From Roseateles sp049532965 (GTDB taxonomy: Bacteria; Pseudomonadota; Gammaproteobacteria; Burkholderiales; Burkholderiaceae_C): DNA of 64,000 nucleotides. Of this stretch, positions 16,931-26,000 are shown one piece after another; position 1 is the first letter of the stretch, and each line of letters opens with the position of its first letter. Location: assembly GCF_049532965.1 (NCBI RefSeq), contig NZ_CP186694.1:4774001-4838000 (forward strand), written 5' to 3'. The notes under the pieces were generated by a model. The model searched no databases and had not been told where the DNA came from. It worked only from the letters and a program-made list of their open reading frames with translations. The position numbers and the translations under genes are program-made.

Positions 16931-19445
16931 GCGAACCGTCATGACCGTCCGTGCCGTAGAGCAGCGCGACGGCCGTCTGGAATTTCCGTTCCAACGGCCC
17001 CCGCTCCGCGGGCGGCAGGCACTCCAGGAGGCGGCAGGTGCGCCGGCCGTCGTCCCGTGTCATCACGCCGCCCACCGCCGCCTCAAGCAGTTGCTGGCGC
17101 CGCTGGATGTACTCCTTCGGCGATGGCGCGCCGGCGGCCCCCAGCTCAAGGGTGGGGATCATGCTTGCCAGCACATGGCCCGCCATCGTCCGCTGCCACG
17201 GAGTTTCCAGCTGTTCCCATCGAGGCCTGCCGGACGACGTGGCCGGCATCATCAACGCCAGCGCCTGGTCCGGCGTCAAGAGGTCGCGCTCGCACAACCG
17301 GGCGATGTGGATGAACCACTTCGACAGTGCCCGCGGCCATGGCCCGCCGGATGCCCCGCTGCCCGCCGTCTGCGACCACAGGGCGGCGATGGGATGCGGG
17401 TCCTGGCCCAGCCCCAGCAGGGCGGGCAGCTCGTCGCGCGCAATCACACCGCGCGACAGGGCCGTTTCGAGCGCGGAGAAGTAGCTCGCCATGAGGGGCA
17501 GCGACTTGTCGTGCTCGAGGAACCCCGGCGTCTGAAGCCAGGTCAGCGGCACAGCGCTCGCCGAGCGTGTCTCGGGACACGGAGCGGCAAACAGCGCGCG
17601 GCAGCGGTCCGGGGTGAGGTGCCGGTCCGCGGTCGAGCGCGCGGCAAACTCCAGCAGCGCCTGCGCGTTGCCCGGGCCGAATGACGCCAATCGCGCGGGC
17701 CAGTCCTGCGGAGCGGTCTGCGCTTGACAGGCGCGCTCGATCAGGTCGTTGACGTCGACGTGACCGTCTCGCTCGAGCAGCATCAATGCCACGAGGACGA
17801 GCTCCCGCATCTCTTTGTTGCCATGGGTCAGGCATTGAATGAACGGGCATGGCGCATCGCCCTGCGCCGTGAGCAGCACCTCCACCAGATCCTTGCCTGT
17901 CACTTGCTGCGGCGTCGCGCGTATCGCGGCGCCCACGGTGTCCAGCCATTGGGTCAGCGGCCAGCTCAGGCGATCGGGATGGCGATCCGTCAGTGCGGGC
18001 ATGATGAGCCGGCCGTCCGCGGAACGCATTCGCTGCGGGCGATCCTTGTAGGTCCGGACCAGCAGGCGCGCCAATTCGCTGTGCAGCTCCGCGTCCGTCC
18101 GCGTGTTGGCCGCGCGTTCACGGATGAGGGCTCGGATGAGGGCCGCCTCTCCCCGGTGCACGGCGTCGATGTCCTGGGCGCTGTCCGGCACTGAGTGTTC
18201 CGCCTGGACTGCGGGCGGGCGGATCGCATCGGCAGGCGCCTTGCGAAGCTCAGCCGGCTCGGCCAGTCGCCGATGCCCGTTTTCCTCGACCCAGGTCAAT
18301 CCATCGATCGTCCGCAGCTCGCAACGCAGCGATGGCAGATCGCGATCGGGCCGCGTGGTCCACGTGGCGAGGGTGCGGGGCTCGATGGGGCGGGCCAGGA
18401 CACCCGCGTTGCGAAGTTCGTCCAGAAAGTGCAGCGCCACGAGCGTGGCATCGGTGCGCGGCTCGTAATGGCCGTCATCGTTCCGGTCGTGCAGCAGCGC
18501 GTTCAACGGAGGCGGTGCGCCGAACTCTGCCGCCAGCCCGGTGGTGCAGGCGTTGATCGCATCGACGATGCGAGCGGACGTCGGTTGACGCCACTCGCTG
18601 TTCTCGCGCACCGCGTTGGAGACACGCGCCAGATAGTCGTCGGCCAGCAGTTGGGCGATCGCGGCCGGGGAGAGTGACGCTTGAAGATGCGCGACACAAG
18701 GCGCGATCAGCGCCCGGTCGCATCGGTGCGCGAACTTGTCTTCCGGCAGCGGCCATTGCAATCCCAACGCTTGATACAGCTCCGGCTTGAGCCCGGTCAC
18801 GTAATGCCGCTGGTCCAGCGCGGCATCACGGAACACGTCCTTGTACCACCGCTCGACGGCCTCCACGGCAACCTGCTCGACGGCTCTTTCGACGGTGCTG
18901 CGGAACTTGCCGGCCAAGCTGGCCCGACCGGCGTCCAGCCGGTTGACGCAGGTGTGCAACGCATCGACGGCGCCACCAACGCAGACCGTCAACCCGGACG
19001 CCAGCTCTTCCAGTTCGGTCAGGCGGCTCTCGAGGGGCAGGGGACCCTCGCGCAGCAAGGGCACTATCCGATCCAGCAGCCGGGCGCCCTGGCTAAACAT
19101 CAGCGGGGCCGCGGCGTCGCCGTCGCCATAGGTCAGATGGCGTCCATCGAGTCCGATGTCGAAGAACCGCTGGCGGAAGGTCTCGAGCTGTCGCCTGATA
19201 TCGCTCCGCTCGGGAGCGAGCGCGGTCAATGTATCGATGTGGCCGTTGACGCGCTTCTTGAGGGCGGCGTAGTCCGCATGCCGCAGGAATTCCGCGAATG
19301 AGCCGTGACGCTCGGGGCGATAGCTCGGGTCCTGGTCGGACGCCGCGATCGCTTGCGACGGAGGGGCCGAGGACGCGAGGGCGTCGCTGGCCGTCGAAGG
19401 ATCTATGTCGAGGAAGGCGGGGCTATAGGCGGCGAGCGGCTGCAT
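16917..19445 (-). CDS. large protein of unknown function, paralogue of 10496-12577
   Basis: 842 residues, family not recognised. The ATG at 19445 is chosen because it lies 32 bases after the stop of its upstream partner and because the longer frame (67 more codons) is Arg/Pro-rich and overlaps that partner. It is soluble and mostly helical, with no membrane segment. Sequence patterns shared with the 693-residue protein (listed there) run through the first two thirds and again near the C-terminus. Stretches such as AAFGAPPPLNAL-like turns and MRELVLVALMLLERDGHVDVNDL suggest repeated alpha-helical units. Possible roles include a secreted effector or a scaffold; nothing in the sequence decides this. 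Confidence 0.7.
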   Translation of the reverse strand: MQPLAAYSPAFLDIDPSTASDALASSAPPSQAIAASDQDPSYRPERHGSFAEFLRHADYAALKKRVNGHIDTLTALAPERSDIRRQLETFRQRFFDIGLDGRHLTYGDGDAAAPLMFSQGARLLDRIVPLLREGPLPLESRLTELEELASGLTVCVGGAVDALHTCVNRLDAGRASLAGKFRSTVERAVEQVAVEAVERWYKDVFRDAALDQRHYVTGLKPELYQALGLQWPLPEDKFAHRCDRALIAPCVAHLQASLSPAAIAQLLADDYLARVSNAVRENSEWRQPTSARIVDAINACTTGLAAEFGAPPPLNALLHDRNDDGHYEPRTDATLVALHFLDELRNAGVLARPIEPRTLATWTTRPDRDLPSLRCELRTIDGLTWVEENGHRRLAEPAELRKAPADAIRPPAVQAEHSVPDSAQDIDAVHRGEAALIRALIRERAANTRTDAELHSELARLLVRTYKDRPQRMRSADGRLIMPALTDRHPDRLSWPLTQWLDTVGAAIRATPQQVTGKDLVEVLLTAQGDAPCPFIQCLTHGNKEMRELVLVALMLLERDGHVDVNDLIERACQAQTAPQDWPARLASFGPGNAQALLEFAARSTADRHLTPDRCRALFAAPCPETRSASAVPLTWLQTPGFLEHDKSLPLMASYFSALETALSRGVIARDELPALLGLGQDPHPIAALWSQTAGSGASGGPWPRALSKWFIHIARLCERDLLTPDQALALMMPATSSGRPRWEQLETPWQRTMAGHVLASMIPTLELGAAGAPSPKEYIQRRQQLLEAAVGGVMTRDDGRRTCRLLECLPPAERGPLERKFQTAVALLYGTDGHDGSLREA

Positions 19446-19477
19446 GACCGGATGAGTGGGCGAACAGCGCGGTCGGC

Positions 19478-20407
19478 TCAATGGCCGGACGCGGAATCGG
19501 CGCGCGAAGCGCCGAGCACGCGTCGTCGGATGTCCTCGGGGATCTCGCAGAAACTGAGATAAAGCGGCAGCGTGGACACCAGGCAAGCCCTTTTGCGGTG
19601 CAGGCGCGAGAAAGGCGGCCCCGAGGCGACGAGCGGCTGCAGGCAACGCAGCAGTTCGCAGGGACCGTCATCCCTCGGCCCCAGCAACTCGAGTACCAGC
19701 GCTTGACCGGCTGTGGCTGCCGCTGTGTCCCGCGGATGACCGTGCCAACTGAACTGCACCTTGCTTGTCAGGGCGCGAAACATGTCGTGCGCCATCTCGA
19801 TGCGCTCGGGCGTTTTCAGGTTCAACAGCCAGGAGCGCCCATCCGGGGACTCCGGGGACTCGGGGGATTCCGGGGACTCGGCGGATTCCGCGGACTCCGG
19901 GGACTCCGGGGGCTCGGGGGGCGCGAGCAATCGGCTGGCCCACCGCGTCGGGAGCCCGTGATGCTGTGTCAGGCAGCAGATCGCGTCCGTCCAGGCTCTG
20001 AGCAACGCATAGTTCGCATAGGCGAGGGAACGAGGATTCACCAGCTCGTTCATCGGAGACAGCTTATCGATGAGCGCATGGGCGACCCTTTCCGATTGGA
20101 GGAGGTCGAACGCACGGTCGCTGTACTCGCGTGCTCGCAGACGCTCGGGCAGGCCTTGCCCACGGGGCGCGGATGCAAACGGTGCCGTCTCCGTCCGAGC
20201 GTTTGCGCACGGCGGTGTTGGGCCGCGGCACAACAACCGCACGGCAGCGAGTCGCTGCGGGTCGGTAATGGAGTCCGTGGCAAGGTCGCAAAGGGCGCGA
20301 AGCTGAGCGTCGAGGGGGTCGTCGTCTGCGGAGCGCGACGCGGCTGTGTCGATGTCGTCAGCGGCGGAAGTGGACGGACCCGCAAGACGGGGGGCGAGGA
20401 GATGCAT
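19478..20407 (-). CDS. unknown protein with Pro-Glu-Ser repeat, first gene of a two-gene unit
   Basis: 309 residues, family not recognised. The start has GGAG 8 bases upstream. A hydrophilic, probably disordered N-terminus (about residues 1-85) leads to a helical part (LAYANYALLRAWTDAICCLTQHHGLP), then a linker made of Pro-Glu-Ser and Ala-Glu-Ser triplets (about residues 163-187), then a second helical domain (WLLNLKTPERIEMAHDMFRAL). It is followed after 32 bases by the 842-residue gene on the same strand, so they are probably co-transcribed. A chaperone-like or co-secreted partner is possible but unsupported. Confidence 0.6.
   Translation of the reverse strand: MHLLAPRLAGPSTSAADDIDTAASRSADDDPLDAQLRALCDLATDSITDPQRLAAVRLLCRGPTPPCANARTETAPFASAPRGQGLPERLRAREYSDRAFDLLQSERVAHALIDKLSPMNELVNPRSLAYANYALLRAWTDAICCLTQHHGLPTRWASRLLAPPEPPESPESAESAESPESPESPESPDGRSWLLNLKTPERIEMAHDMFRALTSKVQFSWHGHPRDTAAATAGQALVLELLGPRDDGPCELLRCLQPLVASGPPFSRLHRKRACLVSTLPLYLSFCEIPEDIRRRVLGASRADSASGH
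19845..19920. repeat. 9-base tandem repeat coding Pro-Glu-Ser
   Basis: About eight in-frame copies of a 9-base unit close to GGACTCCGG (on the + strand), some with GATTCC or GGCTCG variants. On the minus strand they encode alternating PES and AES. Copy number could vary between strains without breaking the frame. Confidence 0.7.
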
Positions 20408-20549
20408 GGTGACTTCTCCGGATGGGACTGGAGGCGACCCGCATGCACGGGTCGGCGGGGGCGCTCAGTGCGTCGAGCGCGATCTCCGCTCACGCCATGG
20501 CGGCGTTCTCCGGTTCTCCGGCCAAGCCCCGCCGACAACCGGCTCCCGC

Positions 20550-21479
20550 TCAGCCGCGCAATGCCTTCGCCAGCTCGGCGCCCACGGTGGCGTTGTGCTT
20601 CACCAGCGCGATGTTGGTCGCGAGGCTCGCACCGCCGCTGAGGTCCTTGATGCGGGCAAGCAGGTAGGGCGTGACCGCCTTGCCGCTGATGCCCTGGTTG
20701 TCCGCTTCCTTCAACGCCTGCGCGATGAGGCCGTCGATGACCGCGCGCGGCATTTCATGCTCGGCGGGCACCGGATTGCTGATCACCGCGCCGCCGCCGA
20801 GCCCGAGGGCCCATTTCGTACGCAGGAAGCGCGCCTGGTCCACCGGCGCGTCGATGCGGAAATCGGCCTTCAGCCCGCTGTCCCGCGTGTAGAACGCGGC
20901 GAAGTTGTCCTGCCCGATCGACAGCACCGGCACGCCGTGGGTTTCCAGGTACTCCAGTGTCAATGCGAGGTCGAGGATGCTCTTTGCACCGGCGCACACG
21001 ACCGCGACCGGTGTGCGCGCGAGCTCCTGCAAGTCCGCCGAGATGTCGAATGAGGTGGCCGCGCCGCGATGCACGCCGCCGATGCCACCGGTGACGAACA
21101 CCTCGATGCCGGCCAGGTGCGCGCAGATCATCGTGGCCGCGACGGTCGTCGCGCCGATGCGGCCGGTGGCCAGCGCGTAGGGCAGGTCACGTCGGCTCAG
21201 CTTCATCGCGTCGGGCGACTGGCCGAGCAGCTCGAGTTGCTCGTCGTTCAGGCCGACGCGGATCTTGCCGTCCAGCACCGCGATCGTGGCCGGCACCGCG
21301 CCATGCGCGCGCACGAGCGCTTCCACTTCGCGCGCCGTCTGCACGTTCTGCGGATATGGCATGCCATGCGAAATGATGGTGGACTCCAGCGCCACCAGCG
21401 GCCGGCCCTCGGCGCGCGCGGCAGCCACTTCGGGCGAGAAAGCGATCAGCGTGGGGTCGAAGCGGTCTTGCGTGTTCAT
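20550..21479 (-). CDS. psuG: pseudouridine-5'-phosphate glycosidase
   Basis: 309 residues. It splits pseudouridine 5'-phosphate into uracil and ribose 5-phosphate (reversible), cleaving the C-C glycosidic bond. Recognised by ALESTIISHGMPYPQN (conserved Glu), KLSRRDLPYA, TTVAATMICAHLAGIEVFVTGGIGGVHRGA, and VVCAGAKSILDL, which carries the lysine expected to form the covalent intermediate. It starts 49 bases after the psuK stop on the same strand, forming the common psuK-psuG pair. Confidence 0.95.
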   Translation of the reverse strand: MNTQDRFDPTLIAFSPEVAAARAEGRPLVALESTIISHGMPYPQNVQTAREVEALVRAHGAVPATIAVLDGKIRVGLNDEQLELLGQSPDAMKLSRRDLPYALATGRIGATTVAATMICAHLAGIEVFVTGGIGGVHRGAATSFDISADLQELARTPVAVVCAGAKSILDLALTLEYLETHGVPVLSIGQDNFAAFYTRDSGLKADFRIDAPVDQARFLRTKWALGLGGGAVISNPVPAEHEMPRAVIDGLIAQALKEADNQGISGKAVTPYLLARIKDLSGGASLATNIALVKHNATVGAELAKALRG

Positions 21480-21528
21480 GGGGTCTCTTTCGAAACGGGG
21501 ATCGGAGTCGGGATCGTCGTGATCGGTG

Positions 21529-22629
21529 TCAGGCGAGCAGCGCAGGGCTCAGCGCCTCGCTCACCGTTGCATCGCTCTGCAGCGTCAGCGCGGCCAGCCG
21601 CTGGCCCAGCGCGCACGCGGCGCGGAGGTCATCGGGATCGCGATGCAACCCGGCGACGATGCCGGCGGTCATCGCATCGCCCGCACCGGTGACCTCGCGG
21701 ATGGAGGCCCGGTCCACCCGCGATGCAGGGAGCCGGATCAGTTCGTCGCCTTCGGCCAGGCGCAGGCCCTGCGCCCCGTCGCTGATCACCAGGCGCTGGA
21801 GGCCGGCCTCGCGCAACGCGTGCCACGCGCCGCGCAGGGCCTTGTCGTCCGGCAGCGCCCGGCCGGCCAGCGCCTCGAGCTCGCCCCGATTCAGCACCAG
21901 CAGATGGACGCCTCGGAGGTCGGGCGCCAGGCGGGCCATCTTGGGCTCCGACACGGCGACGAGCAGCAACCGCTGGTCGCGCTGGCGCGCCTCGGCGCGC
22001 AGGTCGTCGAGCGACTCGCGCGGCAGGTTCAGGTCGGCCACCAGCCAGCGCGCCGACGCGCGGCGGGGAGCCGTCTGGCGCAGGAACGCTGGATCGAGGC
22101 GCTCGGTGAGCGCCATGTGGGCGAGCGCCAGGACCAGCTCACCGTCAGCGTCCAGCACGGCGGTGTAGCTGCCGGTGGCCGCTTCGGCCATTTGCAGCGA
22201 ACCCGCGGTGTCGACGCCCAGCGCCTGCAACTGCGCCAGCAGCGCCTGACCGGCGGCATCGCGTCCCACGGCCGTCAGCAGGTGAACGGGCAGTCCGAGC
22301 CGCACGAGGTTTTCCGCAATGTTGCGCGCGACGCCTCCGGGCGATTCGTGTAGCTCCGCGGGATTCGAGCTGCGCATGCGCAACTCGCCCGCGGCGCGCA
22401 GCTTGCGATCGACGTTGGTCCCGCCGATGCACACGATGGGCTGGCGCTGCGGCAGCACGTAGGCCCGGCCGAGGATGCGCCCCTCCTTGGTCAGTTGCGC
22501 CAGGTGCCCAGCCACGGCAGAGCGGGACAGGCCGAGTTGATCGGCAAGCTCCTGCTGGCTGATGAACGGATTGGCCTCGACGAGCGCGAGCAGCACATCC
22601 TTCGACGGACGTTCCTTGGGCGATGACAT
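21529..22629 (-). CDS. psuK: pseudouridine kinase with N-terminal winged helix
   Basis: 366 residues. A winged-helix DNA-binding domain fills residues about 8-60 (LLALVEANPFISQQELADQLGLSRSAVAGHLAQL), followed by a PfkB-type kinase (IVCIGGTNVDRKL, SPGGVARNIAENLVRLG, VLNRGELEAL and the ATP/anion-hole VTGAGDAMTAG). It phosphorylates pseudouridine to feed PsuG. The ATG at 22629 was chosen over an in-frame one 17 codons upstream because it directly precedes the helix-turn-helix. The fused DNA-binding domain suggests autoregulation; an inverted repeat lies upstream. No transporter gene for the pathway is present next to it. Confidence 0.92.
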   Translation of the reverse strand: MSSPKERPSKDVLLALVEANPFISQQELADQLGLSRSAVAGHLAQLTKEGRILGRAYVLPQRQPIVCIGGTNVDRKLRAAGELRMRSSNPAELHESPGGVARNIAENLVRLGLPVHLLTAVGRDAAGQALLAQLQALGVDTAGSLQMAEAATGSYTAVLDADGELVLALAHMALTERLDPAFLRQTAPRRASARWLVADLNLPRESLDDLRAEARQRDQRLLLVAVSEPKMARLAPDLRGVHLLVLNRGELEALAGRALPDDKALRGAWHALREAGLQRLVISDGAQGLRLAEGDELIRLPASRVDRASIREVTGAGDAMTAGIVAGLHRDPDDLRAACALGQRLAALTLQSDATVSEALSPALLA

Positions 22630-22650
22630 GGCGCCGCATTCTAGACCTGC

Positions 22651-22696
22651 TTGACGAACAGTTGTTGATGGAATGGACAAGTGTTTGTTGCGTCAA
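22651..22696. promoter_or_regulatory. imperfect inverted repeat upstream of psuK
   Basis: TTGACGAACA (22651-22660) and TGTTGCGTCAA (22686-22696) are complementary apart from one unpaired base, 25 bases apart, and begin 22 bases upstream of the psuK ATG. This is a reasonable operator for the PsuK winged helix, though unproven. Confidence 0.4.
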
Positions 22697-22901
22697 AGGA
22701 CGCCAGCGATCCACCGCGGACGGATGGGTGGCTGATCCGTGCCGGCAGTAGCTCAGTGCATGAGCCTGAGCTACGCCATCTCCGGTCCGCTCGTCAATCC
22801 CCCCTCTGGCACGTCATGTGCGCGCGGCGGGGCACGGATACAGTTTCTTACCTCGCTTGCCGGCGAGCCTGCGATCCGTGTTGGACCGCACGCCCGGCAA
22901 G

Positions 22902-23005
22902 CCGCCCAGGGCAAAACCGGCGTGAGCCGGCGACGCAAAGCTTCCGGTCTCTCCTTCAGCGCTCTGGCGCTGCGGTGACAAGAGATAGCGGGGTTGCCGG
23001 GCTGG
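22902..23005 (+). ncRNA. cyclic-di-GMP-I riboswitch (GEMM-I class)
   Basis: Key conserved parts occur in order: GGGCAAA (22909-22915), a stem CCGGC with a GTGA tetraloop and GCCGG, then GACGCAAAGC (22932-22941), TCCGG, a long second stem (TCTCT paired with AGAGA, capped by an AGCGC/GCGCT hairpin), and the closing GCGGGGTTGCCG (22988-22999). This is the GEMM-I consensus, including the GNRA loop and its receptor side. It ends about 80 bases before the ATG of the giant adhesin/toxin gene and must control it in cis. CCCGGCAA at 22893-22900 is exactly complementary to TTGCCGGG at 22994-23001, and CCGGGCTGGC-GCCAGCCGG (22997-23015) forms a competing hairpin, a plausible expression platform. Confidence 0.93.
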
Positions 23006-23086
23006 CGCCAGCCGGTTCGTGATGCATCGCCGCCTTCCGAGTTGTTCCTGGACCTCAAAGACAAGGCCAGATCAGCGGTGAGCGCG

Positions 23087-26000
23087 ATGAACCGACTTCA
23101 GTTTCGAATCGTCTTCAACAAGCAACGTGGCCAGTTGATGGCCGTGGCCGAGACGGCCCTCAGCCACACGAAGGGCGGCTGCAGCGGCGAGAGCACCGGG
23201 CCGTCGCGACGCACGATGAGCTCGCAGGACGTGGTGCCGCCCGCGTCGCGCGTCCCGCCCGCCTTGCTGGCGCTGGCCGCGGCATTTGCGATGGGCGCAG
23301 TGGTCACCCTTGCACCGGACGCCGCCGCGCAGGTCCATGCCGACACCAGCGCGCCCAAGCAGCAGCAACCCACCGTGGTCACCAGCGCCAACGGCACGGT
23401 GCAGGTCAACATCCAGACGCCCAGCGCCGCGGGCGTCTCGCGCAACAGCTACAGCCAGTTCGACGTCGACAAGCGCGGCGTGATCCTGAACAACTCGCGC
23501 ACCGACGTGGGCACGCAGCTGGGCGGCTTCGTGCAGGGCAATCCGTGGCTGGCCAAGGGCGGCGCGCGCGTGATCCTCAACGAGGTCAACAGCAGCGCGC
23601 CCAGCCAGCTCAAGGGCTACGTCGAGGTGGCGGGCCAGCGCGCGGAGGTCATCATCGCCAACCCGGCGGGTATCCAGGTCGACGGCGGCGGATTCATCAA
23701 CGCCAGCGCCGCGGTGCTGACGACCGGCGCGCCGCGCTTCAACGCCGACGGCAGCATCGCCGGCTACGGCGTCCAGGGCGGCCTCATCCGCGTCGACGGG
23801 CAGGGGCTCGATGGCTCGCAGACCGACTACACCGCGCTGCTGGCGCGGGCGGTGGAACTCAACGCCGGGCTGTGGGCCAAGGAGGCGCGCATCCAGACCG
23901 GCACGCAGGTCATGACGGTCGATGCGGCCGGCACCGGGGTCGGCGAGGCGCTCGCACCCACGGGGGAGCGACCGCGCTACGCGCTCGACAGCACGGCGCT
24001 GGGCGGCATCTATGCGCAGCGCATCACGCTGGTGGGCACGGAAGCCGGCCTGGGCGTCCGGCAGGCCGGGCAGATCGTGGGCGGGCAGTTGACGCTGCGC
24101 TCGGATGGCTGGCTCGACAACACGGGCACCGTCTACGCGCAGGAGAGCGATGCCAACGGCAGCCCGGCGCTGACGGTGCAATCCAGCGAGGGCGTGCGCA
24201 ACGCCGGATGGCTGGCCTCGCGCGGTTCGGCCGACGTGCGCGCGCCGCAGGTCAATGGCGAAGCGGGCAGCGTGCTCGCGGCGGGCATGACGCCGGATGG
24301 CGCGCTCGCCGGCGGCGGTAGCCTGTCGCTGACTGCGAGCCAGTCGGTGAAGCAGGCGGGGCAGGTGCTGGCCGCCGACCATCTGGCCGTGCAGGCGCCG
24401 AGCATCGACCTGGGTGGCGCGCAGCTCTCCGCAGGCGCCACGATGCGGCTGAGCGCCGACGGCCTGTTGAGCACGCAGGCGGCCAGTGTCATGGCCGGAG
24501 CGCTGTCCATTTCCGCCTACGACGTGGACCTGCGCGGCGCGCAGTGGTTGCAGCTCGGCGCCGAAGCGCTGACGCTGAACTTCAACGGTGCGATGACCGC
24601 CGATGGCGCGCGCATCGCCAGCAACGGCTCCGCACTGGCCATCTCGGCGAGCGCCTTCAGCGCGATGGGTGCGAGCCTCGAGCACTACGGCAGCGGCACG
24701 TTCTCCATCGCCACCGGTCCGCTGAGCTTGAACGGCGCGCAGCTTGTCTCGAACGGGCTCTTCCGCATCGACGCGACGCAAGCGGTGCTCGACGGTGCCG
24801 ACATCCTGGCGCCGACGATCGCATGGCGCGCCGACGGACTCTCCCACCGTGGCGCGCGCACGCGCGTCGCAGGCGCTGCGGGGTCGACCATCACGGCGGC
24901 TGGCGGCTTCGACAACACCCAGGGCCGGATCGAATCCAACAGCGACGCGATGACCGTGCGTGCCGCGACGATCGACAACCGCCTGGGCGTGCTGTCCACG
25001 AGCGGCGCGTCGCTGCAACTCGAGGCGGGGAGCGTGCAGAACCACGGAGGGTTGCTGCTGTCGAGTGGCCGATTGGACGCGGGTCTCGAGCGCCGAGTCG
25101 CTGCCGTTGACAACACCGGCGGTCAGATCAGCGCCCGCGATCTGACGCTGAATGCCGATCTCGTCGTGGGTGACGGCACCGTGTACGCGCGCGGCGACGC
25201 GCGTATCGCGGCGGGTCGCATCGAGACCGCCGGCGTCTTCGTCGCCGGTGGCGCGCTGGCGGTATCGGGCGATTCGCTGGCGTTGCAGGGCAGTGCGACG
25301 CAGGCCGCTACTGCGAGCTTCACGGCGCGCTCAGCGGGGCTGGACCTCGGCGGAGCCTCGCTCACGACGACAGGCGCCTTGACGCTCGAGACCGCCGCGC
25401 AACTTGTGACCGACCAGGCTCAGGTCACTGGCGGTCAGGTGACGGTGCGCGCCGCCGACTGGCGCAACGCCGGCGGTGAGGTGGTGCAAGCCGGCAGCGC
25501 CGGCGGGATGGCGCTCAAGGTGGACGGGCGCATCGACAACACCGGAGGCCGTATCGGCGCCAATGGGACTGCGCTCGACATCGAGGCGTCGTCCCTGGGC
25601 AACACCAACGGTCGCATCGCGCATGCGGGCGGCTCGAACAGCGCGTTGACGATCGCTGCTGGCGCGCTGACCAACGCGGGCAGCGGGCTGATCGCCTCGA
25701 CCGGCCGGCTGGCTGTGCAGGCCGGCTCGCTGGACAACTCCGCTCAGCTGCAATCGCAAGGGGTGATGTCACTGGACGTCGCCGGAGCGTTCGTCAACAG
25801 CGGAGCAGCGCAAGGGCTGGGCGACGTCGACGTGAGGACGGATCGCCTCACGCAGACGGCCGGTGGAACGATCGCGGCGCAGCGGCATCTGACGGTCCAG
25901 GCTGCTGCGATCGACAGTGCGGGGACCTTCGCCGCAGGGCTGAGCGCTGACGGCTCGGCAGCGGGAACGGGCGATCTGTCGCTGCAAAGCCGCGGGGCGT

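Noticed and set aside
22746..22780. tRNA-like GTAGCTCAGT stretch
   Set aside because: Resembles a tRNA D-arm but no acceptor, anticodon or T-arm (GTTCRANNC) sequences follow at the right distance.
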